This document shows, piece by piece, positions 25,400-33,157 of a stretch of DNA of 34,668 bases. Every line of letters starts with the position of its first letter. Position 1 is the first letter of the stretch. Both the position numbers and the translations under genes were made by a program. Under the pieces are notes generated by a model that saw only the letters and a program-made list of their open reading frames with translations, was not told where the DNA came from and made no database searches. The DNA is from Bacillota bacterium. Lineage in GTDB: Bacteria; Bacillota; UBA4882; UBA8346. The stretch is from assembly GCA_023400055.1 (NCBI GenBank), contig JAEXFN010000040.1, positions 1-34,668 of the forward strand, written 5' to 3'.

Positions 25400-26773
25400 T
25401 TATTTCCCCAGCACCTTTTGGAAGGGCATGATCATGTGCTGCTTCGTCCCTTGTTGGATCTGGCGGCGCACTACCGGAATCTTGGTCAGGCCCATCATCA
25501 AGCCGGTAAAGAGCCGCTGACCCCATCGCTTTTGCGGGAAATCGTAGAACCCGTGCTGTTTATAGTAGCGATGGTCGCCTTGGAATACGAAACGCAATTT
25601 GCCCCAGATCGCGTCGCGGAAGATGACGGTGCCGCCAATGCCTAGAAACGTCCGGGGCGGAGCGTAGCGCTGCTCGGCCAAGCGTACCAGCCGCCGGGCG
25701 AAATCGGCCAGCAAGGCGTCGATCTCCACCCCGGTTTTGGCTTCATCGCTGATTATTCCCGCCAAATTGACCTGATCGATCTCGGCCTGGGCCTGAAAGA
25801 TCTCCGTCAAGTTCGGGATCTGGCTCAATGGGCCGGAGATAATATAGCCCAACTGTTTGCCGGTCAGGATCGGCTGATGGGTATTTTCAAAGCGGCGATC
25901 GATGAAGAGCTTCCAGCGGGCCGATAAATAACGGTCAATGATGGCTCCGGCGTAGATTACGATATCGGCGGATTTCAACCTGTTATAAGCGGCCCGGACC
26001 TCGTCGCTGTCCTCATAAACGCAAACATTGTCATAGCCGCAACGGATGCAGCCTAGGCACCCACCTTTAATCCGCAAAGTGTCCAAGTCAATCCGTTCCA
26101 CTGGCTGGCTGAACAGGCTTTGCAGCCGGGACAGCATTTTGCCCAAATTGGTGCCGGGGTTGGTGTCAGCGGCGACTATCACGATTTTCTTGCCGTGAGT
26201 ATCGATTCGTTCATTCAGCGGTCCCGGGGTGTACAGCGGGATATCATAATTCAGCGGTTGATAATGCTTGGCGGTCGGCACCCCGGCGGCGATGCCGTTT
26301 AAAAATTCGGCCGCGAAGGTCTGAAATTGGCTACGGCGTTTGGAATCCAGGAGATCGTCCATCTCGGCCGAGAAGAATCCCAGGTATTTCATGTCCAGAT
26401 CGTCGCAGACGGCCTCGATGTAATTGTGCGCGGTATGGTCGAAAAAATGGATGGAAGTGCTCAAGGCGGCCGTGTATTTGTGACGGAAGGCCCCGGCCCG
26501 GTTCCGTTCGCGGATCAATTCGATAAACCGCTTATAATTGGCGTGCACCAGGAAGACATACAGCGGGAAGGCCCATAACACGCCATCGGCATGCTGGACC
26601 GCGTTGATGACCGCCTCGAACTGGATCGTGTCATTTTCAATCTGGCAGATGGCCTGGGCGATGTGGAAAATCTCGAACTGATGCTGCGGAAACGTTTGTT
26701 GGAGATAATGGACGTATTGCATCGTGACGCTGACGTCCCCTTTAGGACTGCCGTTCAGAACGGTAATTTTCAT
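25400..26773 (-). CDS. Flavodoxin-fold NAD(P)H oxidoreductase / iron-sulfur flavoprotein-like, two flavodoxin halves
   Basis: 457-residue cytoplasmic protein. Residues 1-165 form one FMN-reductase-like flavodoxin fold (MKITVLNGSPKGDVSVTMQY, then DGVLWAFPLYVFLVHANYKR). A second, shorter one starts near residue 195 (KKIVIVAADTNPGTNLGKML) and carries C239-x2-C242-x2-C245-x5-C251. This compact cysteine motif matches that of iron-sulfur flavoproteins (Isf), which bind [4Fe-4S] next to FMN. The last ~100 residues are basic, with a possible membrane-associating stretch. AAGGAGTTGA lies about 8 nt before the ATG. It follows a PadR gene by 82 bp on the same strand. A redox or detoxification role under PadR control is inferred; electron partners are unknown. 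Confidence 0.85.
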   Translation of the reverse strand: MKITVLNGSPKGDVSVTMQYVHYLQQTFPQHQFEIFHIAQAICQIENDTIQFEAVINAVQHADGVLWAFPLYVFLVHANYKRFIELIRERNRAGAFRHKYTAALSTSIHFFDHTAHNYIEAVCDDLDMKYLGFFSAEMDDLLDSKRRSQFQTFAAEFLNGIAAGVPTAKHYQPLNYDIPLYTPGPLNERIDTHGKKIVIVAADTNPGTNLGKMLSRLQSLFSQPVERIDLDTLRIKGGCLGCIRCGYDNVCVYEDSDEVRAAYNRLKSADIVIYAGAIIDRYLSARWKLFIDRRFENTHQPILTGKQLGYIISGPLSQIPNLTEIFQAQAEIDQVNLAGIISDEAKTGVEIDALLADFARRLVRLAEQRYAPPRTFLGIGGTVIFRDAIWGKLRFVFQGDHRYYKQHGFYDFPQKRWGQRLFTGLMMGLTKIPVVRRQIQQGTKQHMIMPFQKVLGK

Positions 26774-26855
26774 AAACGATCAACTCCTTAATTATTGTAA
26801 AATTTGATATCGCATAATCGCGATCATGCTGGAAATACAAAGCGGCGCCGCCGTT

Positions 26856-27389
26856 TCAAAGACGTTGGCCGGGCAGGTTACCTTTATTTAAACGATCGAG
26901 AAAGTTTTGATACCAATCGATCATGAATTGGTAATAGTCCTTGCCGAACTGTTGGGTGGCGAACTCGAAAAAATCGGCCTTGCCCTTGATGAGCGGCTCC
27001 AGCTGCTCGGTCTCTGCTTTAGCAGCGCGGAGATCGGCCAGAAAACGTTCAAGGAGTCGCTGGACTTGTTCAAGCGGCAGAAAACCGAAGAAAAAGAGGC
27101 GTAACAGATGCTCCAATCCGCCCCGGGCGAGCGGAATCGGTTCGGCAAGCCAGCGGAGGAAAATTTCCCGACCGGCTTCGTTAATGGTATAAGTCTTTTT
27201 GAATTTGCCGTTCTCAACCGTCTCTTCCGCGACGATTAACTTTTGCTCCTCCAATTTTTTCAAGGCCGGATAGATGCTGCCGAAACTGGCATCCACGAAA
27301 TGGCTGGTGCTGATGCCCATCATTTGCTTAATCTCATAACCGCTCATCGCTTTGTGCATTAGAAATCCCAAGATCATAGAGTCAATCAT
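26856..27389 (-). CDS. PadR-family transcriptional regulator
   Basis: 177-residue regulator. The N-terminal winged helix domain (residues 1-85) shows the PadR pattern: ILGFLMHKAMSGYEIKQMM, then FGSIYPALKKLEEQKLI and a wing with a YTINEAGREIFLRWL end. The C-terminal coiled-coil (about residues 100-170) mediates dimer formation in relatives. The ATG at 27389 has GAGGAG about 9 nt upstream. It is first in a two-gene minus-strand operon with the flavoprotein. A dyad in the upstream region is a good candidate operator. Its ligand cannot be predicted; PadR proteins often sense phenolics or toxic aromatics. Confidence 0.92.
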   Translation of the reverse strand: MIDSMILGFLMHKAMSGYEIKQMMGISTSHFVDASFGSIYPALKKLEEQKLIVAEETVENGKFKKTYTINEAGREIFLRWLAEPIPLARGGLEHLLRLFFFGFLPLEQVQRLLERFLADLRAAKAETEQLEPLIKGKADFFEFATQQFGKDYYQFMIDWYQNFLDRLNKGNLPGQRL

Positions 27390-27423
27390 CGTCGGGCGCT
27401 CCTCACGGAAAATATTTATTCGA

Positions 27424-27444
27424 TTTATATCGCTCCGATATATA
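27424..27444 (-). promoter_or_regulatory. Candidate PadR operator dyad
   Basis: TTTATATCG (27424-27432) and CGATATATA (27436-27444) form an inverted repeat (8 of 9 positions) around CTC, 35 bp upstream of the padR start. Further ATCGAT tracts flank it. Position and AT-rich dyad shape suit autorepression. A clear -35/-10 pair is not separable from the dyad. Confidence 0.5.
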
Positions 27445-27513
27445 TGTTATCGATAAAGCCATGAAAAGTCAATCCTGTTTTTGGTCCGCCCGGACGCCGA
27501 CCACCAAATATTC

Positions 27514-27544
27514 GCATAACAACCAGCTCTTGATGGGAATATTA
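27514..27544 (+). promoter_or_regulatory. Possible forespore (sigma-G/F-like) promoter of ypeB
   Basis: GCATA at 27514-27518 resembles the sigma-G/F -35 element, and AATATTA at 27538-27544 resembles the -10 (CATnnTA form). The 19-nt spacing is slightly long. It lies about 40 bp before the ypeB start, a normal distance. ypeB is forespore-expressed in Bacillus subtilis, so such a promoter is expected. This is a weak match found by eye. Confidence 0.3.
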
Positions 27545-27581
27545 CACCGTGAAAGAATAGCCAAGAGAGAGGATGGTTGTC

Positions 27582-28943
27582 TTGAAGAACAAATTCATCA
27601 TCCCGGTACTGTTTGTCGCTTTGGTCGCGGCCGGCGGCTGGGGATATTCCCAATATCAAGCCAAGCGGCAGTGGGAGATTAATGCCGAGAATCAATACCA
27701 GCGGGCTTTCGAAGAGATGACGGCGCATGTATCGAATATGGAAACGGAGATGTCCAAGGCGATGGTCGCCGGATCGTATGCCCAGTCCGTCCGCTCGCTC
27801 ACCAACATCTGGCGGGAGGCCAACTCCAGCCAGGAGGATCTGGGTCAGCTGCCGCTGACTTCCGTCGAATTAACGCGGACCAAGTCGGTACTGGCCAAGG
27901 CCGGGGCTTTCTCTTTCAATACCGCCCAGGACCGGCTGTTGCGCGGCACGCCCCCCACCGAGGAACAGTGGAAAATTTTAAAACAACTCCGGGATCAGAC
28001 CCGGATCGTTTCCCGTCAATTGTTGCAACTGCGGAACCAGTTCTATACCAGTCGGGCGCAATGGTTGGAAGTTGATCGGCTGGGGACTTTGGGCGCGGCC
28101 AGTATTCCCAGCGCTAATCTGACCAACAACAAAGTCACCAAAGCCTTTATCATGTTGGAGGACGGCCTGCGCCGTTCGCCCGACGTTCGTCTCCAGGGGA
28201 ACAACCTGGATTTTACGCCCAAGCCAACCGGACTGACCGGCGCCAATATCAGCAGCAGGGACGCGGTGATCAGAGCCCGGCGGATTCTGGGTCCGGAATG
28301 GAACCGGGCCACTTTCAAGTATGACCGGATTATCCGGGGCAGCTTTCCCAGTTATATGGTGTCTGTCAGCGACCGGCGCAATCCCGACCGTGATTGTCAG
28401 CTGAGCATCAGTGTAAAGGGCGGGCATCTGGTTTGGTTGCTGTCCAACCGCAACGTGCCGGCCGCCCGCCTGTCCTTGGAGCAGTGCGGCACGCGGGCGG
28501 CGCAGTTCTTGACCAGGAACGGTTATCCCGCCACCGAAGTGGTCAGTCAGCAGAACAATTCCAATGTAGCGGTTTTGACCATGGTTCCGGTCCGGGACCG
28601 GATTCTCTATTATCCGGAGATGCTCAAGGTGCAGGTGGCGCGGGATAACGGCGAAATTCTCGGGGTTGACGCCATGCCCTACTTGACCTTCTATAACCCC
28701 GGCGAGCCCCTGTCGTTTCGTCCATTGAAGAGCGAAGCCCAGATTCGCCAGGCTTTGAACCCGCATCTTCAGCCGGAACGGATCCGGTTGGCCCAGGTAT
28801 TGGACGAGATGTATAATAAAGTGCCTTGCTACGAAGTCTCCGGCAGGGAAGGCGGCGACCGCTATCTGTTGTACTATAACGCCACCACCGGCAAGGAAGA
28901 GAAGATCCGGCGGGTGGATCGTTACGGAAATGAATTAATGTAA
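27582..28943 (+). CDS. ypeB: Spore germination protein YpeB
   Basis: 453-residue protein. TTG 27582 is preferred because GAGAGG at 27567-27572 then has 9-nt spacing; ATG 27573 directly abuts that site. A single N-terminal membrane helix (KFIIPVLFVALVAAGGWGYS) is followed by the YpeB domain: NQYQRAFEEMTAHVSNMETEM, IWREANSSQEDLGQLPLT and KAGAFSFNTAQD. PepSY-type repeats fill the C-terminal half (for example AVIRARRILGPEW and CGTRAAQFLTRNGYP). Length fits the family (~450). YpeB lies in the spore inner membrane and stabilises the cortex-lytic enzyme SleB; the two are usually neighbours, but no sleB is seen beside it here. It indicates a spore-forming host. Confidence 0.93.
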   Translation: MKNKFIIPVLFVALVAAGGWGYSQYQAKRQWEINAENQYQRAFEEMTAHVSNMETEMSKAMVAGSYAQSVRSLTNIWREANSSQEDLGQLPLTSVELTRTKSVLAKAGAFSFNTAQDRLLRGTPPTEEQWKILKQLRDQTRIVSRQLLQLRNQFYTSRAQWLEVDRLGTLGAASIPSANLTNNKVTKAFIMLEDGLRRSPDVRLQGNNLDFTPKPTGLTGANISSRDAVIRARRILGPEWNRATFKYDRIIRGSFPSYMVSVSDRRNPDRDCQLSISVKGGHLVWLLSNRNVPAARLSLEQCGTRAAQFLTRNGYPATEVVSQQNNSNVAVLTMVPVRDRILYYPEMLKVQVARDNGEILGVDAMPYLTFYNPGEPLSFRPLKSEAQIRQALNPHLQPERIRLAQVLDEMYNKVPCYEVSGREGGDRYLLYYNATTGKEEKIRRVDRYGNELM

Positions 28944-28983
28944 TCCGCCTGGAACGGGAGCGGCAAAAAGTTTTCGGAAAATG

Positions 28984-29013
28984 TTGACAGGAAAATGTCC
29001 GACAATGTATAAT
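28984..29013 (+). promoter_or_regulatory. Sigma-A promoter of the serA transcript
   Basis: Consensus TTGACA (28984-28989) and TATAAT (29008-29013) with 18-bp spacing, just after the ypeB stop and directly upstream of the T-box leader. Confidence 0.88.
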
Positions 29014-29029
29014 ACAGATAAAATTTTGA

Positions 29030-29267
29030 AAGCGATGAAGAGGACCAGTATTTTTGTTACCGTCTCCAGAGAGCCGGCGGTCGCTGTGAGCCGGCGCGGT
29101 ACGGAAAGAATCCCCCTCGGAGCCATGGAATGAAATAACAGTAAATTCCACCGGTTTAGCCCGTTAACGCTTATGAGATTCCTCCTGCTTGTGTCAGAGT
29201 AATTTAACAGGCGGAAAATAGGGTGGTACCACGGCCTTTCGTCCCTAATGACGAAAGGCCGTTTTTT
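29030..29267 (+). promoter_or_regulatory. T-box leader RNA controlling serA (probable serine specifier)
   Basis: The diagnostic T-box sequence AGGGTGGTACC-ACG is at 29220-29233, directly before a terminator. Upstream, GAAGAGGACCAGTA around 29037-29050 is the usual 5' side of stem I with the loop-E AGTA. On the 3' side GAA (29108-29110) is followed by TCC (29111-29113), the expected place of the specifier codon; UCC means serine and fits the downstream gene. Uncharged tRNA-Ser would favour the antiterminator and serA expression. The base after UGG in the T-box is U, an imperfect match to a G discriminator, so the specifier should be checked by folding. Confidence 0.9.
29231..29267 (+). terminator. 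T-box regulatory terminator
   Basis: Perfect 12-bp stem ACGGCCTTTCGT (29231-29242) / ACGAAAGGCCGT (29251-29262) with an 8-nt loop and six T. Its left arm overlaps the end of the T-box, so the antiterminator and terminator exclude each other. Confidence 0.93.
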
Positions 29268-29300
29268 ATTTCGGGCAGATATTATTAAAAAGGGGTGTCG

Positions 29301-30884
29301 ATGATGGCAAAGATTTTGATCAGTGACCCGATCACGCCGGCCGGTATCGAGTTATTCAAAGAAGCTGGGTTCGCCGTGGAAGTCAAGACCGATCATACCA
29401 AGGAGGAACTGCTGGCGAAGATCAAGGATTACGACGCGTTAATCGTGCGCAGTCAAACCAAGGTCACGGCGGAGATCATTGCGGTGGCCGACAATTTGAA
29501 AGTGATCGGCCGGGCCGGCGTCGGCGTCGATAATGTGGACGTCGAAGCCGCCACCAAGAAGGGGATCATTGTGCTGAATGCTCCCGATGGGAACACCCTT
29601 TCCACCGCCGAGCTGACCGTGGCGATGCTGCTGGCCGTCGCCAGAAACGTCCCGCAAGGCCATGCCAGTCTGAAAAGCGGCGCCTGGGATCGCAAGAGCT
29701 TCACCGGCGTGGAGATCAACGGCAAAACCCTCGGCGTGGTGGGGATGGGCCGGATCGGCACCGAAGTGGCCAAACGGATGCTAGCGATGGGAATGACGGT
29801 GCTGGCGTACGATCCTTTTCTGACCGAGGAGAAAGCGGCCTCGATCGGGGTAAAACTGGTCGGCCTGGACCCCCTCATCGAACAGGCCGATTTTATTACG
29901 GTGCACACGCCGTTGACCGCCGAGACCAAAGGGCTTTTCGGCGCCAAGGAGTTCGCCCGGATGAAAAAGGGAGTCCGCCTGGTGAATTGCGCCCGGGGCG
30001 GTATCTATGACGAAACGGCCCTGGCTGAAGCGATTCGCGCCGGGCAAGTGACCGGCGCGGCGCTGGACGTCTTCACCAGCGAGCCGCCGGCGGACCGGAC
30101 GCTGATCGAGCTGCCGCAGGTGGTGGTAACGCCGCATTTGGGAGCTTCCACCCGCGAGGCGCAGGAGAATGTGGCCATCGACGTGGCTCACGAAGTGATC
30201 AAGGTATTAAAAGGCGAGAGCTTCAAGAACGCGGTCAACCTGCCGCCGCTCCGGCCGGAAGTCCGCAAGGCCCTGCAACCCTTCACCGGCCTGGCGGAGC
30301 TGCTCGGCAAGATCGTCGCCCAATTGGCTATCGGCCGGCCCGGCAAGATCGAGGTCAGTTACTTGGGAGAAGTGTCCAAACTCGAAACTTCTTATCTGTC
30401 TTTATTGATTCTTAAAGGGATTCTTCAAGCCAGCCTCGGCGACGAGGTCAACCAGGTCAACGCCAAGTTCCTGGCCAAAGAGCGCGGCCTGAAGGTGACC
30501 GAGTTTAAGGCCGAGGAATCGGCCGGTTATTCCAGCCTGATCAAGGTGGCTGTGACCACCGAGCAAGGCACCCATACCCTCTCCGGGACAGTCATCGAAA
30601 ATGAGGAAGCCCGGATCGTGGAGATCGAGGGCTACCGGATCGATACCGTGCCTTCCGGGCAGATGATCATCATCGATCATACCGACCGGCCGGGCGTCAT
30701 CGGCGAGGTCGGCACCGTGCTCGGCCAGGCCGGCGTAAACATCGCCGCCATGCAGGTGGGCCGGAAGCAGCAGGGCGGCAACGCCTTGATGATCCTGAAC
30801 GTGGACAGCGCCGAGGCGCCGGAGCTGCTCGCCAAACTCGAAAAGGCAAAATCGGTCCAGAAGGCCCGGGCGGTCATTCTTTAA
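29301..30884 (+). CDS. serA: D-3-phosphoglycerate dehydrogenase (long form with ACT domain)
   Basis: 527-residue cytoplasmic enzyme that oxidises 3-phosphoglycerate with NAD, the first step of serine synthesis. ATG 29301 is chosen (AAGGGG just upstream); ATG 29304 or GTG 29295 are possible. The substrate domain has VIGRAGVGVDNVDVEAA. The Rossmann GxGxxG is in LGVVGMGRIGTEVAKR near residue 150. Catalytic Arg is in VNCARGGIYDE, Glu near residue 269, His near residue 280 in TPHLGASTREAQ. An intervening ASB domain leads to a C-terminal ACT domain (DHTDRPGVIGEVGTVLGQAG) for serine feedback. Length matches B. subtilis SerA. No serC lies nearby. Expression is set by the T-box leader. Confidence 0.97.
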   Translation: MMAKILISDPITPAGIELFKEAGFAVEVKTDHTKEELLAKIKDYDALIVRSQTKVTAEIIAVADNLKVIGRAGVGVDNVDVEAATKKGIIVLNAPDGNTLSTAELTVAMLLAVARNVPQGHASLKSGAWDRKSFTGVEINGKTLGVVGMGRIGTEVAKRMLAMGMTVLAYDPFLTEEKAASIGVKLVGLDPLIEQADFITVHTPLTAETKGLFGAKEFARMKKGVRLVNCARGGIYDETALAEAIRAGQVTGAALDVFTSEPPADRTLIELPQVVVTPHLGASTREAQENVAIDVAHEVIKVLKGESFKNAVNLPPLRPEVRKALQPFTGLAELLGKIVAQLAIGRPGKIEVSYLGEVSKLETSYLSLLILKGILQASLGDEVNQVNAKFLAKERGLKVTEFKAEESAGYSSLIKVAVTTEQGTHTLSGTVIENEEARIVEIEGYRIDTVPSGQMIIIDHTDRPGVIGEVGTVLGQAGVNIAAMQVGRKQQGGNALMILNVDSAEAPELLAKLEKAKSVQKARAVIL

Positions 30885-31095
30885 TCCGGTGACCGCCGAG
30901 TTTACGGCGGCATACGATGATTAGCAGGCATCCAAAATCGGTCCTTAAGCATGGGTGGAAAGGATCGCGCTGGATTTTAACCGCGGATTGAGGAGCGCAA
31001 TGCCGCGTCAGGGTCCGAAGGAACCGGCCATGGCCTCCGGCTTCGCGGCGGATGTCCGGCCAGGGATGCCGCGAGCCGAGCCAGGACGGTTTCGG
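30885..31095. other. Gene-free stretch after serA
   Basis: No gene is supported. A short hairpin CCGCCG-AGTTTA-CGGCGG follows the serA stop (about 30894-30911) but lacks a T-run. A minus-strand open frame of 75 codons has no ribosome binding site and no recognisable domain. Confidence 0.5.
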
Positions 31096-31170
31096 AGCCA
31101 TGGGCTAAAGTCTTGAAAAACGGGAAATGGTCTTTGGAAAAATTATAAAACGACTTTATCCATGGCTTCT
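31096..31170. repeat. Palindromic repeat, copy A
   Basis: The arm AGCCATGGGCTAAAGTC (31096-31112) is an imperfect inverted copy of GACTTTATCCATGGCT (31153-31168), separated by about 40 nt. Copy B at 32047-32126 has closely related arms. The core motif, CTTTATC-N5/6-CTTTTA or its near variants, also occurs at 31991-32009 and 33158-33177. Confidence 0.75.
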
Positions 31171-31178
31171 CTGAGCAT

Positions 31179-31216
31179 TTGTGAACGCCCCGACCTTCGG
31201 ACGGGGTTGATCACAA
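31179..31216 (+). other. Two-tier hairpin in the non-coding stretch
   Basis: TTGTGA (31179-31184) pairs with TCACAA (31211-31216). Inside, CCCCG-A-CC pairs with GG-A-CGGGG around a TTC loop, with one A-A mismatch. No T-run follows. It lies about 100 bp upstream of the small hypothetical gene and may be part of its leader. Confidence 0.55.
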
Positions 31217-31312
31217 CGCTTTGAAAGTAAAGGCGAGCGGCCATGGATGAAAGCGCGGCCTTAAGCTTTCCCGGCTTTGGCGCGAGCGGGTGCCTAGGGA
31301 GGAGGGAACGGC

Positions 31313-31675
31313 ATGAATGGGCCGAAACAACCTAAAACCCTCCATCTGCTGATCAAGAGCCAATGGCTGGTGGACAGCATCACCAGCCTGGGAAGCGGGT
31401 ATTTAATTCATCTCGTATATCAAAACTCCGATATTGCTCCGGATCTTCGCGTTGAGATCGCCGGAGGGCGCTTTCGGGAAGGGGTTTTAGGGGAGATCAT
31501 TCATTTCAGGCCGGATGTGAAACGGCGAGTGGCCATGGTCGAGGTCAACCAGGTGAATGTCTTTCAAAACTTCGTCCGGTTCGATCTGCGTATTCTGGAA
31601 ATCATTCCGTTCTTGCGGGACGGGATCGGCGATGCCGACCAAGGCTACCTATGTTATTGCTGCTCCGCTGGTTGA
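31313..31675 (+). CDS. Small hypothetical protein
   Basis: 120 residues, not recognised. In favour of a real gene: GGGAGGAGGG lies 6-9 nt before ATG 31313, and a good terminator in the same direction begins 28 bp after the stop. The sequence is mixed charged and hydrophobic (SLGSGYLIHLVYQNSDIA, then VAMVEVNQVNVFQNFVRFDL), without a membrane helix or signal peptide. It ends in a Cys-rich YLCYCCSAG tail. Codon use looks less regular than in its neighbours, and no family is evident. It could be a decayed gene. No function is proposed. Confidence 0.4.
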   Translation: MNGPKQPKTLHLLIKSQWLVDSITSLGSGYLIHLVYQNSDIAPDLRVEIAGGRFREGVLGEIIHFRPDVKRRVAMVEVNQVNVFQNFVRFDLRILEIIPFLRDGIGDADQGYLCYCCSAG

Positions 31676-31702
31676 CGTGGCGGAGCGGGATAGGGGTAAA
31701 AG

Positions 31703-31730
31703 GAATCCGGGTCATCCGGATTCTTTTTTT
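31703..31730 (+). terminator. Rho-independent terminator after the hypothetical gene
   Basis: Perfect 8-bp stem GAATCCGG (31703-31710) / CCGGATTC (31716-31723), 5-nt loop and seven T (31724-31730). It implies a plus-strand transcript entering from the 31313 gene. Confidence 0.9.
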
Positions 31731-31826
31731 GATTCCATTTAATGTATTAAATTAACATTTTTTGATATCCGACTTAAAATCGCAATAAGCTTCTTAAACC
31801 GAGGATAAAAAAATATTCAAACTTTT

Positions 31827-31856
31827 TTGGCGTGAAATTAAAAGATCTGCTAAAAT
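31827..31856 (+). promoter_or_regulatory. Candidate sigma-A promoter for the LCP gene, with a long leader
   Basis: TTGGCG (31827-31832) and TAAAAT (31851-31856) with 18-bp spacing in AT-rich DNA. The start codon of the LCP gene is about 300 bp downstream, so the mRNA would have a long structured leader. That leader contains the hairpin CCCGTCC-CGAGA-GGACGGG near 32011-32029 and repeat copy B. No known riboswitch class was recognised. Confidence 0.5.
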
Positions 31857-31990
31857 GATAAATATAACTTTGGTCCGATTCTCTGACACCGCAGCAGGAT
31901 CATGGCGATCGGGCCGGTTCATCCTTGGCAATGTTCCAAACCGTGGTACGGGATGCCGGGCCGTTTTGGTCCGTGTAAAAAGCAGGCAAC

Positions 31991-32009
31991 TTAAAAGCGT
32001 TATGATAAA
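31991..32009 (-). repeat. 19-bp flanking inverted repeat, left copy
   Basis: TTAAAAGCGTTATGATAAA. The exact inverted copy is at 33159-33177, so the pair brackets the LCP gene. It shares the CTTTATC-N6-CTTTTA pattern (minus orientation, first base changed) with repeat copies A and B. Confidence 0.85.
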
Positions 32010-32046
32010 CCCCGTCCCGAGAGGACGGGAGTATTCATAAAGACTC

Positions 32047-32126
32047 AAAAAAGCAAGGGATAAGGTCGTTTTAAAGTCTTTGCGAAGCGATTTTTCAATT
32101 GAAAAGACTTTATCCCATGGCTTTTA
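32047..32126. repeat. Palindromic repeat, copy B (in the LCP leader)
   Basis: The left arm AAAAAAGCAAGGGATAAGG (32047-32065) is an imperfect inverted copy of CTTTATCCCATGGCTTTTA (32108-32126). Inside, AAAGTCTTT near 32073-32081 can pair with AAAGACTTT near 32103-32111. The right arm can therefore join either of two hairpins. The repeat ends 34 bp before the LCP start codon, inside its presumed leader. Confidence 0.75.
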
Positions 32127-32159
32127 GAATAATCGTCGATGAGCAGGGGGATTTTTTAG

Positions 32160-33098
32160 ATGACGGCTCCGTTGGAAAAAATAACGCCGAAAAAGACGCT
32201 GGCCTGGATCAGTGCGGCCCTGGTGGTTTTTATCGTGATCGGCCTCTTCGTTTTCACCAGACAAGTGCATAAATCGGCGGTCCAGCAAGAAGCAAAAAAA
32301 TCCATGAACCTGCTGTTAATCGGCATGGATATCAATGTCGGTCCCAAAGCGAATAACGATCCCCAGGCGATCACCCGAACCGACACGTTGATTCTGGCCA
32401 TCCTCGATCCCTATGCCAACAAAGTTTCCTTAGTTTCCATCCCCCGCGACAGCTTAGTAAATATTCCTGGTCATGGTCGGGATAGAATAAATGAGGCCAG
32501 CGTCCTGGGGGGAATTCCGCTGACGCGGCGCATGGTGACCCGTCTGACCGGCTTCCGGGTCGATCACTACATGCAGGTCAGTTTTGAAAGCTTCAAGCAA
32601 TTGGTCAATTTGGTCGGCGGCATCGAAGTGAATGTGGACAAAAAGATGCGATATGCCGATGAATACGGGGTACTTAAGATTAAGCTCGATCCTGGACTGC
32701 AGGTGCTCGATGGTCAGAAGGCCCTGGAGTATGTGCGGTTCCGGCATGAACCGCTCGGGGACATCAGCCGGGTCCAGCGCCAGCGCAAATTGTTGCTGGC
32801 CTTGTATAAAAAGCTGAGACAGCCGATCAACATCATCAAACTCCCGGCGATGCTGGGGATCGCCCGCAAATATATGCGGTCCGATATGAATACCCAGCAA
32901 ATGTTGGACCTGGTCCGATTCGGCCACAAGCTGAATCCGGAGAAAGATATGCGCAGCTATACCTTGCCCGGTCAATTTTATGAGGCCTATTGGAAACCGG
33001 ATGGCGCGAAGATCCGCGAACTGATGGCGAAGTTGGAACCGCATCCGATCAGAGCCAAACCCGCCGGGGCCGGGGGCGGGCCGGCTGTCAACCAGTGA
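32160..33098 (+). CDS. LytR-CpsA-Psr (LCP) family cell-envelope glycopolymer transferase
   Basis: 312-residue membrane-anchored enzyme that attaches lipid-linked anionic polymers to peptidoglycan on the outer face. One N-terminal helix (residues ~13-34, TLAWISAALVVFIVIGLFVF) precedes the LCP domain. Conserved blocks are MNLLLIGMD, the RTDTLILAILDP strand, VSIPRDSLVNIPG, RINEASVLGG, and ALEYVRFRHEPLGDISRVQRQ with the key Arg and Asp residues. The C-terminus is short (PAGAGGGPAVNQ). AGGGGGA lies ~10 nt before ATG 32160. The gene stands alone, flanked by a perfect 19-bp inverted repeat and preceded by a long structured leader. Teichoic acid or other polymer specificity is not readable. Confidence 0.94.
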   Translation: MTAPLEKITPKKTLAWISAALVVFIVIGLFVFTRQVHKSAVQQEAKKSMNLLLIGMDINVGPKANNDPQAITRTDTLILAILDPYANKVSLVSIPRDSLVNIPGHGRDRINEASVLGGIPLTRRMVTRLTGFRVDHYMQVSFESFKQLVNLVGGIEVNVDKKMRYADEYGVLKIKLDPGLQVLDGQKALEYVRFRHEPLGDISRVQRQRKLLLALYKKLRQPINIIKLPAMLGIARKYMRSDMNTQQMLDLVRFGHKLNPEKDMRSYTLPGQFYEAYWKPDGAKIRELMAKLEPHPIRAKPAGAGGGPAVNQ

Positions 33099-33157
33099 GG
33101 CCGAAGCCTTTTCGATCGGGAAAACGCATCGTAAGCGGATTTATCTGATCTTTGCGG

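Noticed and set aside
31860..32159. Known riboswitch class (c-di-GMP, c-di-AMP or ZTP) in the LCP leader
   Set aside because: The conserved core sequences of these classes were looked for and not found.
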